Assembly (NCBI GenBank): GCA_022414725.1
Contig: CM039462.1
Coordinates: forward strand, 3,677,936-3,741,935
Origin: Microglena sp. YARC
Taxonomy: Eukaryota; Chlorophyta; Chlorophyceae; Chlamydomonadales; Chlamydomonadaceae
Direction: 5' to 3'
DNA length: 64,000 nucleotides
Shown here: positions 37,051 to 48,400 of the stretch, piece by piece
Layout of the letters: every line of letters starts with the position of its first letter
Numbering within the stretch: position 1 is the first letter of the stretch
Made by a program: the position numbers and the translations under genes
Notes under the pieces: model-generated
What the model was told of the DNA's origin: nothing
The model's input: the letters and a program-made list of their open reading frames with translations, nothing else
Database searches by the model: none

Positions 37051-40000
37051 TATCTCACTAAAGCTAAAAATGGGGCACCCCACCCAATGCCTACGAATAA
37101 TCTCACAATGTGTCAGAGCAGCTATTAAAATACCATGATGTAGTAGTCCCTTTCTCAACTAACCGACATTCATCGTCATTGACAGAGCAGTATTAAAAAC
37201 GTTAAACTCTGCTGCTCCTTCTAGATCCTTTCCGACAAGAGCACTCCCATCCGGCCCTAAACAGAGGCAGACTAGGGGTGCCTTCTCTACTCACTAATAT
37301 ACTCAGATTTACTGGCAACGACCCTCACCCAGTTATGAACGACCAAGGTCACCTGGGAATTCTCACCAGGGTCTTCTTGACAAATCAACCTCACATGCCA
37401 CTCTAGATCCTCTCTTTCTCTCTCCAGCAAGCACTTAAATATATGTTCCCTAGCCCGCAGCTGGAAATTATTAAAAAATCTGACATAGTAATTTCTTGGA
37501 ATGACACGAACTCCTTGAACTTAACATACACTCTCTCCCTCTTCCACCACAGGCAATCCTGTCTACTAATGACTCCTTTTCACGACCTGGACAGGTGTCT
37601 ACTCATACCACGACCTGGTCACCCCCCATGGGAACTCATCTTATCAGCACTACAGACTCTCTCTTATTACTTCACTACAAAATTACTAAACACACAGAAC
37701 GATCCTGAACCGCTCACCGCACACCTCTCGGCTCTTCCAAAACCGTCAGCTCGCGGCTGGGCAACTCACTGGACTGAACACTCCCGGGTACGCACAGGCA
37801 ACTTGCGCGCTGGCTAGCATTATTGGGTCGGGGCAGAACACGACAGACTTAACGTTAAATTTCTGCCTAGGGTCGAATCCTCCCATTACCCGCGTAACCA
37901 GTGCTCGACGCTCGTCACTGTCATCTGCAGATACGAGGCAGGCCTTCACTGGGGACCCTGAGCGGGAAGGAACACCAATGGTCGGGCGTGGTCCGGGAGA
38001 CAAGCATTGGATCGGAGCAGGCAGTCATTGCGGCACTGCAAGCATGGGGCTGCCCAACAGTGGGAGCACTTGGTTCAGCGCGCCAACTACTTGTGCAAAT
38101 CACTGGATTCGAAGCACTCCTCCTTGCTTCCAATTAAACTACGGCGCGACCCCAGGATATAAATGAAGGACACCTCGACCTGGTACAGGATCGCCGAGGG
38201 CCATGACATTGCCAGCATGCTAGCCAGGCGCACCTGACCATCACGGGTGCGCTTGCCTGCTTCGGCACCTTCTTGGTTACGGATCTCAGTGAGAAGAGCC
38301 CTGCGGACAGGGTACGAGCTGGCGGGAGGCAAGCGCTCTTACAACGACGACAAACTTGCCACTCAGCCACGCTTGTCCACGTCCAATGAAGGGCCCAACC
38401 ATGGGTTCATGCACAACGACATTCACTCCTACGACACACATGGGAATATACAGCATCCACCATTGCACACCTCTCACCCACCACTAACCTCCACATACAC
38501 GGTGGAAAACAAAGCCTCAATCTCACATGGGGCGGCTCACCTTGTTGAACTGGTAGGGGAACCAACAGTATGACAAAATTACACACATTTTAAAACACTT
38601 CTCCGATAACAATGCCTCAATCGCAGGATTTGGCCCACCTCACTAACTCGCAGCAACAAGGCCAATGGGCCCTCCCCAGGATTTAATGCTGACAAACCAC
38701 AACCTTGTTCAAATGTTCTGAAAAATTGAAGCAACACGACAGGCCCCAGAACTGGGACAAAATTCAACCACCCTCAGCCTACATTTATACAAACAGGCAT
38801 CCTTATAGCCCTGGAGTGGCCATCAAGGGTACAACTATCACACTATACACAGTTTCATATCTTTGGGTTATAATTCCACAGGTACTGTCTTGGGCTTACA
38901 TTACCAACGACAGTTCTGCCAATATAAGAACTTTGGTTGGCTCGTTATCTTAAACACAACTATGACACTTTACATAAAATCACCACCCAACCAAATGGAA
39001 CCTAACTGACGACCAAGGAGGACATTTACGAACTGATAGCTGCCCTCTTCACCAGAGATACAGGAGGCTGCTCCTAGCTGTGCACTAACATTCTGTCTCC
39101 TTCCTACTTACCAAGCAGCAGCTGCTCTGGCATTACTCATCATCGCACCTCCAATCCTCTTAGCTACGCCCCAAGGCCTACCAGCTTCTCTTCTATTTCA
39201 GCCTGCTGACGATTCTTTGGTTCTCAACAAGACCCCCTTTCTTACATCTTGGACTGGGGCTTCACTTGGTGGACATTCCAATTGCCACATCACAGCACCA
39301 AGCTCTAAGGTGGGCTCTAGCGCTGGCCAGTGACCTCATTGCTGGAAATACTCTCAGAGTCCGCCTATCCCTGCACCTGATGCTCTCCTATGATGATTGC
39401 TGATTACAAAAACTCTCCTCCACCACTCCTGGATCCACTACATGTGGATGTGACAGTCTGGTATATTATAACGGACGCGGACGGTCTGAAATATGAGCTT
39501 GGCAGCAAATTCAGGTGAAATAGAAGAAGGGGTTCTGGTGATACATGTTTTATCTATTCTCCATTGAGTATCTAGAATCAAGACCGTATCTAACTTGTAT
39601 AAGTCATCCATAGGACATCGATTTTTCGCTCCACCTCGATATGCTTGCACTTGTAAATTGGCACGGCAACTGCTGTCAGTCAGAACAGTTGCCCCACCTC
39701 CACTCAAAAATTACACTCATCCTTATATGCAACCTCACAGCCAAGAGACTTACTTTCCTAAACTCCAGACTTTTGTTGACCAATGGACATACTACATGCA
39801 AAGCCTCTCTCATCCTGGGAGCCTCTACTATCACCACCTTCCACACTTACTTTCACTGACATTGTATCACCTACCTCAAAAACTTAAATAATCTGGCCAA
39901 AATCCTGGCAACCTCTACTCCGGAACACCTCTCCCCTCTCCTCTTACCATTACCCACCCTGTTTTTTTACTTGCTACGCCCCTCCTTCTGGCCTCCTCAG

Positions 40001-40384
40001 GTCATACACAGATGGTAGCCTAAATAAGGTTAAACGCAAGAGAGCAATCTAGCACCAATAAGGTTTATGGCTGGCAGTATATGTCCCGGGTGCAGGGAGA
40101 AGGCTACTTCATTCCATCAAACCTGGCGCGGAATAGGGGCCACTTAAACTACTACCGGGCAGAATGGTAGCATGGCACCAAGATTAAATCCATTGGGATT
40201 AAGAAACTTAAGAAAAAAAATGATTGGAAGGGTTACGGGTTCTGACCCACTTTCGGCTGCGAGTCACAAACGTTGGGACAAAGTTCCATCACGTGGCGTA
40301 CGGGTTTAGGTGTAAGAAATCCAGGCACGGCGTGAGTTACTTGTTGTGTCCGGCACCGAGTTTCTAAGCGAGATTAATTTCCGG

Positions 40385-40631
40385 TGTTATTCACGGAATA
40401 GTTTCATTCGGGCCACCTTAAGTACTGTGAGTGACGGAGATCCTCTGCTGACTGTCTGCGTGCCGCTGCTGCTATGGCAGCGGACTTGATGCGTACTGAT
40501 ATGGGTAAGCATCCCAGTAACTTTCTCCTAGCGCATGTGTACCAAATGTATTATATCAATTGTAGGAAAATAACATATCGTCTTCCTTCCGTCTCGTGCG
40601 TTTGTCGCGCCAAGCATGCGGAATTAACATA
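40385..40631 (+). repeat. Old E4-family LTR with primer site
   Basis: 247 bp, TGTTATTCACGG...GGAATTAACATA, followed by GGTTACGGTCCCTCG. Blocks shared with the E4 LTR include GTGCCGCTGC...GCTATGGCA, CATCCCAGTA, ACTTTCTCCTAGCGCAT and CGTCTTCC. No E4 body follows. An imperfect 12-bp repeat, GATTAATTTCCG/GATTAATTCCCG, flanks the LTR plus primer site (40373 and 40645), inside the LINE. Confidence 0.7.
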
Positions 40632-41650
40632 GGTTACGGTCCCTCGATTAATTCCCGATCCTTTTTAGCTCGCCTGTCTCAATTGATTATGACAATCTCT
40701 TATCCCTTCATACAGACAGCTCTGTCTCTTCAACTCATAAAAAAATGATTCATGACCGCCACACAACAACCGTTCTTCATATACTGAATTACTGCAATCA
40801 ATTCAAAAACACCTCATTCACGCATCTGCATGGCTCACACCGCACACCTTTGTAAAGTCCGTTTCCCAATAACAGGTATCCTTGAAATGACAGAGCAGAC
40901 AACTCTGGCACGCAGGCAGCTGAGCAGCCTACTTCAACTAATTTTACTGATAACACTGGGGAAAATGCGCGCACAATGTTTAACTGGGCCTCAGTTAACC
41001 TCCTCGTACACGGCATGGGAGATATCCCCCCAAGAATTTTAGCAGTCCTAACCTTACACAAGGTACTCACCCCTCTAACCTACCCACTAGCTGCCACTTG
41101 GTCAACAGCCGCCTCTTAAGGGATTTATGCGCCAACACTGGATTGTGAAACCCCCCACAACTTCCTCAACGCAAGTAAAATTTTGGACTCAACCTTATCA
41201 GCGAATAAAACTAAATTCCACATCCTTAAAGCCGCTGGGGTAGACTGTGGATCGCGTAAACTTGCATTCTTTGCATCCGCTCTAGAAATCCCTTATTACT
41301 ACAGCAGTACTCACCACCCGAACTCCTATTGCCATCTGCCACAACTGTGAGGACGGAGCGGGGCCACATCCTGGCGGGTTGCAACACACGCGGACTTTCA
41401 ACGGGGCTCTAGACATCAAGAGACATGACGCCCGAGTGCGACTCATCACATAAGGCCATCTGCAAGGAGCCCTAGGATTCGCAGATGATCATGGACGCTG
41501 GCAAGGAAGAGGACCTTCCAAGGGGGGGTCTGGGCAAAACGTCTCCCGACTGCTACGCCCCTCCACTATTACTTTTAGCGGAATTGGAAGCAGGGATGAG
41601 ACCTGATCTTGCCGTCTACGACAAGTAATCTGACATAGACTCTCCTACCT

Positions 41651-42282
41651 GTATGTCTGATAAAGAACTCCTGGATTCTTGAGCTTGGACTATCTGGCTC
41701 TGATACTAATGAGCAGTCTACTAAGTTCTATTACTAAACATGCCAACATGTTGAATTAGTCAATGGCTTCGATGGACCTTTGCTGGATACCTGTTCATAT
41801 GAAGTTATTACCAGTTGGTAAACTGGTATAATTCCTACGTCTTTTTTTTTTTTTGACTTCTATGACCAGCTCTTGGACTTTAGAGATCCTGTGGCCACTC
41901 AAACTGGCGGTATCACAGTCCATTTCTCACACTCATTTACTAGTTTCCAGCAGTATTTTACAGTGCATACGCTTTATGGAACACACCGCCGGGTCGATAC
42001 GGGGATAGACACAGACCGTACCCCCTCTCAGGTTTTTGTCTTACGGCTTGTATTGTGGGTGCTTCCAAACCGGGGTGAAAAACCCCGTAGTAAGAATAGC
42101 ACTGGCAATGATGGGGCTAACGGTGCCTGTTGTCGCGGCATCGGTGGTAATTCTTTTTACTGAGATGGTCTACGGTTGATATAGCTAGCTTCCGCTACGC
42201 TATGGTGTCCTTACTTCACGTCCTGTGAGTACGGTTCTACACGGATGTAACAATTTCAAATTTCAATTTAGGCTTGGAAAGG
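41651..42282. other. Unassigned segment
   Basis: No clear gene. It includes a T12 run (41841-41852), a perfect hairpin TACCAGTT-ggta-AACTGGTA (about 41810-41829) and a plus-strand stretch ending at about 42174 that reads as one hydrophobic helix (MMGLTVPVVAASVVILF). I could not match it to a family. Confidence 0.35.
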
Positions 42283-43504
42283 ATGTAACATGAAACTGAT
42301 CCATAACTCAGTTTCTCAGGTAGCGCAAGCAGATGCTGCCTTGTTGTGCGGGTCGCGCAGAACAGCAGCAATAGATGGGTGGACTGAGTCACAAATGTGG
42401 TTCATAGCAATAAAGTTGCTGATAGCAGTAATATAATACTGGACGAGGTGAGATAGTGCATGCACAATCTTTTGGTTCTGAGAAGAATGAAATCGTGTCA
42501 CCATGAAGCACGGAATGCCTGCAGAAACTGTCAGCATGGGTCTTGGTTCATGTCTTGTACAGGGTAGTGAAGGTTTCAAAGTGTTACCTTACCAAAGTCG
42601 AAGTTGGGGTATTGCGTGCGTCCATACACGGCCAGAGGGAAGGGGAAAGGCAACACCAAAGGCGCAGGAGACTGGGAAGGCGGTTAGGGAGTAGGGAATC
42701 TGAGTAGATAGAGACTCGAGATCTGGGAATAGTTATGTGGGAGAGGAGGAGTGGGTACGAGGAGGTTTGGGTAATGAGGGGTTTGGTGGAATATATGAGA
42801 GGGGGTGGCTGGAGATTTTGATAGGCATCAGGACCAGAGGTGGAGAGAGACGGCGGAGAGTGCGTAAGCACGGGGTGGTGGTTGTGGGCGGCAGTGGAGG
42901 TAGAGATTGTTGCTACAGGGGGGGGGGGGGGGGGGGGGGGGGGGTGGGGGGCGGGGGGAGGGGGGGGGGGAGGGGATTTGGCGGGGGAAGCGCGGCGGGG
43001 GGGGGACGGGGGGGGGCGGGGAGCGGAGCGGAATTCTGAGAGCGAGCGGAATGCACCGGAATAGCGCGGTGATCTTCGCGACGAAGAGGTTGTGTCAGTG
43101 GGGAAGATTCTTGTCGGGTGGAGGTTTCTTTCTTCTCTCCGTTTCCAATTGAAGCGTCGGGACAACAATCCAAATGTTCTCCCGCCTCGGGATTTAACGC
43201 CGAGCAAGGACTAGTCTAACGCGAGGGGACCGTTTGTACCGTAGTATTCGGAGCGTGGTGAAAGCACAGAGACGACAGGGAAGACGGTAAATGGATAAGG
43301 TCTTTTACAATTAGATAAGCTTGGATCAATTGCGCTAGGAGAAAGTACTGGATGCAAACGGTACTTCATGGTACTGTGTCAGACTCTTGCATCAGTGTCC
43401 GTGCCATAGCTGGCAGGGCACCGGCGTACAGTGCAGGCAGGGAGGAGTTCCTGTTGACTCTAAGTCACATCTAGGTGAGCCGGTGGAAACCCGGTGAATA
43501 ACAC
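42283..43504 (-). pseudogene. Second, indel-rich copy of E4 gag start, leader and 5' LTR
   Basis: Follows 29627-30699 base by base with scattered one-base insertions and deletions. The G run of the leader is expanded to a G-rich tract of about 100 bp (42917-43020). The same E4-to-E3 junction (AATAACA, then CGGATGATATCC) occurs at 43499-43512, so it is the same insertion event seen twice. Confidence 0.85.
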
Positions 43505-44494
43505 GGATGATATCCTGCTTGAGCAACTCGGTTTGTCGGGAACACACAAGTAATCTCGTCCGTCGCTTGGATTTCTTGAACCAAAACCCGTCGCGTGAGA
43601 ACTTGTCCCGCAGACGTTTGTTGGACCCGACAGACCAAAAACGTGGGTCAGCGCGTAACCCTAAGATTCTATCCATGATGGAATTTGATTGGCAGAGGGG
43701 TGAACCCGTAATTGGCTTTTCGACGGAACACGAGCTTGCCTCCGTGACTGACAGCCGAGTATACTCCATGAGGTTGGAGGAGGCGAAAGATCGGTGGTCG
43801 CCTGGTGTAGACAAGTTAGGATTACGGCTGATTCGGGATCAGCCTGCATCACGTATATTACGTTCACGCCAGGCCCTATACTCCATTGTTATGAAAAGGC
43901 GGGCGAGAGTCTTTTGCACGCCCAGTGCGACGAGAGAGGACACTCTTGGTAATCGAAAGTAAGTAAGGAGGGTTTATGGTCCGTGACCATGTCATCCCGG
44001 GGACTGGGCTCCAAATAACCCACGCATTCGGGTCACGCATGGAGATACAGAGCTTTCCTTTCCGAACAGTCATAGTTCTTTTCAGCAGGGATGTACTTTT
44101 CTTGCATAGAGTAAGGCTACAGGGTAGATCTTAGTCCTGTTAGTAAAACAGCGCCTGTGCCAACAAGAAGCGTCGGAATATCACCTCGAAGGCTTGTCAA
44201 GAATCGGGGAGGCATGAGAACCGGGGCAGAAGTCAAAAGCCGTTTCAACCCTTCAAAAGAAGATGGAATGCCGCTGTGCCATTTTGCTCCAAAATCGCCT
44301 TTGAGTTTTGTAAGTTCCGAAAGAGGAGTGCCATGGACGAATATCCTTGGATGAACTTTCCGAAATATTGGTCAAGAGGACCCAAGAACGCTTGAAACGT
44401 GTTTCGCATGTCGAGGGGTTGGGCCAATCTCCGGACGGTAAGCTCTACTTTTTTCCGGATTAACCAGGAGTTAATGAGGGTTGAGATGAGGAGG
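43505..44494 (-). pseudogene. Second copy of gypsy E3 pol, extending into RT
   Basis: 43505-43830 matches 30705-31034, and the sequence then continues where the first copy breaks off. Up to the gap, the minus strand reads FQAFLGPLDQYFGKFIQGYS and LISTLINSWLIRKK, the end of gypsy RT and the start of the RNase H connection. Many frameshifts of one base are present. Confidence 0.8.
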
Positions 44495-45494
44495 NNNNNN
44501 NNNNNNNNNNNNNNNNNNNNNNNNNNNNNNNNNNNNNNNNNNNNNNNNNNNNNNNNNNNNNNNNNNNNNNNNNNNNNNNNNNNNNNNNNNNNNNNNNNNN
44601 NNNNNNNNNNNNNNNNNNNNNNNNNNNNNNNNNNNNNNNNNNNNNNNNNNNNNNNNNNNNNNNNNNNNNNNNNNNNNNNNNNNNNNNNNNNNNNNNNNNN
44701 NNNNNNNNNNNNNNNNNNNNNNNNNNNNNNNNNNNNNNNNNNNNNNNNNNNNNNNNNNNNNNNNNNNNNNNNNNNNNNNNNNNNNNNNNNNNNNNNNNNN
44801 NNNNNNNNNNNNNNNNNNNNNNNNNNNNNNNNNNNNNNNNNNNNNNNNNNNNNNNNNNNNNNNNNNNNNNNNNNNNNNNNNNNNNNNNNNNNNNNNNNNN
44901 NNNNNNNNNNNNNNNNNNNNNNNNNNNNNNNNNNNNNNNNNNNNNNNNNNNNNNNNNNNNNNNNNNNNNNNNNNNNNNNNNNNNNNNNNNNNNNNNNNNN
45001 NNNNNNNNNNNNNNNNNNNNNNNNNNNNNNNNNNNNNNNNNNNNNNNNNNNNNNNNNNNNNNNNNNNNNNNNNNNNNNNNNNNNNNNNNNNNNNNNNNNN
45101 NNNNNNNNNNNNNNNNNNNNNNNNNNNNNNNNNNNNNNNNNNNNNNNNNNNNNNNNNNNNNNNNNNNNNNNNNNNNNNNNNNNNNNNNNNNNNNNNNNNN
45201 NNNNNNNNNNNNNNNNNNNNNNNNNNNNNNNNNNNNNNNNNNNNNNNNNNNNNNNNNNNNNNNNNNNNNNNNNNNNNNNNNNNNNNNNNNNNNNNNNNNN
45301 NNNNNNNNNNNNNNNNNNNNNNNNNNNNNNNNNNNNNNNNNNNNNNNNNNNNNNNNNNNNNNNNNNNNNNNNNNNNNNNNNNNNNNNNNNNNNNNNNNNN
45401 NNNNNNNNNNNNNNNNNNNNNNNNNNNNNNNNNNNNNNNNNNNNNNNNNNNNNNNNNNNNNNNNNNNNNNNNNNNNNNNNNNNNNNNNNNNNNN
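44495..45494. other. Assembly gap, 1,000 N
   Basis: Exactly 1,000 N, a conventional placeholder length. The true size is unknown. Confidence 0.99.
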
Positions 45495-48400
45495 ACAACA
45501 AACGAGAGAGATGAACGCTGGTATATTATGGGGGTCCCTAAGAACACCTTTTATTACGGGGGTTAAGAACCCGTTTAATTAAGGGGGGGTCTTAAGAGGG
45601 AGGGTCCTTAAGAACCATATTTAATTAGAAGGGTCTTAAGCATGCCTTTTATTAGGGGGGTATTAAGAAACCCTTTAAGTAGGGGGTCTTTAAGAACCCT
45701 TTAATGTAGGGGGGTCTTAAGACGCCTTTTATTAGTGGGGTCTTAAGCATGCCCTTTTTATTAGGGGGGTCTTAAGAACCCTTTAATTGAGGGGGTCTTA
45801 AGAAACCTTTAATTAGGGGGGTCTTAAGAGACCCTTTATAGGGGGGGGTCTTTAAGAATCCTTTCAATTAGGGGGGTCGTCTAAGCATCCTTTTATAGGG
45901 TGGGTCTTAAGAATCATTTTTATTAGGGGGGGTTAAGACTCCTTTAATTAGGGGGGTCATTAAGAACCCTTTATTTGGGGGTCTTAAGAACCTTTATTAG
46001 GGGGGGTCTTAAGAACTTTCCGTTAATAGATTAAGGGGTCTCAAGGAGCTAGTCCTTTAATTAGGGGGGTCTTAAGAACCTTTAATTAGGGGGGGTCTGA
46101 AGCCCTTTTATTAGGGGGGTTTAAGAAACTTTTAAGTTAGGGGGGTTCTATGAAACTCTTAGCTGGTTGAACGGGCGGGTCTTAGGGAGAACCTGGCTCT
46201 TTAATAGGGGGTTCTTAAGCATCTTTTTATTAGGGGGGCTCTTAGACACACCTTTAATTATGGGGGTCTTGGTTAAAAACCTTTTATTAGGGGGGTCTTA
46301 AGTCATCCTGTTTATTTAGGCGGGTCTTAAGATACCCTTTAATTTAGGGGTGGGTCTAAGAACCTTAATTTAGGGGGTCCTTAAGAACCCTTTACTTAGG
46401 TGTGGGTCTTAAGCATTGCTTACGTTATAGTTTATGGGGTTTAAGAACCTTAATTATGGGGGGTCTTAAGAAACTCTTTATGGTTAGGCCGGGAGTCTTA
46501 GAGGATGACTTGTAGAGGGGGGTTTAAGGAACCCTTCACTCCAGGACGGGGTCATTAAGAACCCTTAATTCAGGGGGGTCTTAAGCATCCTTTAATTAGG
46601 GGGTCTTAAGCAATCCTCTTTAATTGGGGGGTCTTAAGAACCTTTATTAGGGGTGTCTTAAGCATCCTTTTATTTTCAGGGGGGTCTTAAGCATGTCCTT
46701 TATTAGGGGGGTTTAAAATAGAACCCCTTTATATTTAGGTGGGGTCTTGAACGCAGGTCTTGTATTTAGGTTGTTGGGGTCTTAAGACCTTTAATTAGGG
46801 GGTCTAAAGCATCCTTTTATTTAGGGGGGTCGTTAAGAACCTTTAGGTTAGGGGGGTCCGTGACATCCTGGTGTTATTAGGTTGGGGTCTCTAAGAACCT
46901 TTTAATTAGGTGGGGTCTTAAGCTTCGCTCATTTATTAGGGGTGTCTTATTTATTATTTAGTGGGGGTCTTATGCATTTCCTTTTATTAGGGGTTTGTTC
47001 GGTGTAAAGAGCCTGGTTAATTATGGTGTGTGGCTTTGGAGGGAGAGGGATCCTTTCAAATTAGGGGGTTTAAGCATCTTTAATTAGGGGGGGTCTTAAG
47101 AACCCTTTAATTATGTGGGGGTCTTGCTAAGAACCCTTACGGATTATATTAGGGGGGGTATGAGAAGCCCTTTAATTAGGGGGTCTGTAGAGGCATGGCC
47201 TTTTTATTAGAGGGGTCTTAAGAACCCTTTTTAATTAGGGGTGCGTCCTTTAAGGAGAACTTTTAATTTAAGGGGGGTCTTAAGAAACGCCTTTAATTAG
47301 GGGGGTTTTAAGCATGCCTTTTATTAGGGGGGTCTTAAGAACCTTTAATTTAGGGGGGTCTTGAGAGGAACTCCTTTAATTAGGGGGGTCTTAATGAAAC
47401 GCCTTTTTAATTAGGGGGGTCCTTAACATCCTTTTTTTAGTGGGGGTCTAAAGAAACCCTTTAATAAGGGGGGTCTTAGAGACCCTTTAATAGGGGGTCT
47501 TAAGAAACCCTTTAATTAGGCGGGGAGTCTTAAGAAACTTTTTAATTATGTGTGGTTCTTAAGCATTGGCCGTTACTGAAGGTTAGGGGTGCGGGTATAA
47601 GGACGTTAATTAGTGGGGGGGTCTCTAAGAACCTTTTAAATTAGGGAGGGTCTTAAGAACCTTTAATTAGGGGGGTCTTAAGAACCCTTTAATTAGGGGG
47701 GCTCTTAAGATGCTTTATTAGGGGGGTCTTAAGAACTTTAATTAGGGGGGTTAAGAACCTTTAATTAGGGGGTTAAGCATCCTTTATTAGGGGGGTCTTA
47801 AGAACCCTTTAATTTAGGGGGTCTTAAGACCTTTTAATTAGGTCTTGGGTTGGGGTCTTTAAGAACCTACTTCTATATTAGGGGGGGGTTCAGAACCTTA
47901 TTATATTTTGTGTTGGGGGTCTTAATGCATCCTTTAGGTAAGGTGGGTCCTTAAGAACCTGGGGTGAACTTAGGGGGGCTTAAGAACCCTTTATTAAGGG
48001 GGGTCTTAAAGAACCTCTGTAACATTGAGGGGGGGTCTTAAAATCTTCTTATTAGGGGGGTTAAAAGACGACATTGTGATTGTAGAGGGGGATATTGTTT
48101 AATCAGCTTTACATTTAGGCTGTCCAGTGGTCGAATGTAACACTGTTAATTAGGGGGACGGTACTTAGATCCTGTTAATTAAGGGGGGTCTTAAGAACAT
48201 TTAATTAGGGGGTCTTATAGCATCCTTCTTATTACGGGGGTCATAAGAACCTTTAATTGCATAGGGGGGTCTTAAGCATCCCTTAAATTAGGGGGTTAAG
48301 ACCACTTCTAATTAGGGGTCTTAAGAACCCTTTAATTAGGGGTCTTAAGAACGCCTTTTTATTAGGGGGGTCTTAAGCATCCTTTTATAGGGGGGTCTTA

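Larger units (their letters stand above)
32765..41650 (+). mobile_element. Decayed LINE retrotransposon (APE endonuclease, RT, RNase H, zinc knuckle)
   Basis: CA-rich sequence of lower GC than the neighbouring LTR elements. Plus-strand pieces in order are an endonuclease-like start (LNIYHLQLQRHFSSWETLYDH, then EPDIAIL, about 34230-34360), RT (PKNYRPIGLNNAVAKLW at 36176; LPEGFRKDKSTYRQL; GALSAGDTLSPLLFII; YADDTAVLTGS at 36728), an RNase H start (YTDGSL at about 40000) and a CX2C...HILAGC knuckle plus RHDARVRLI (41337-41450). Many frameshifts and stops are present. The order matches L1/I-type LINEs. Its left limit is uncertain; 32765-34000 may be ORF1. 37800-38360 is GC-richer and reads better on the minus strand, so it may be foreign. 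Confidence 0.7.

Noticed and set aside
44245..45547. Long open frames across the gap
   Set aside because: They consist almost entirely of unknown residues from the 1,000 N. Only the flanking gypsy RT sequence is real.
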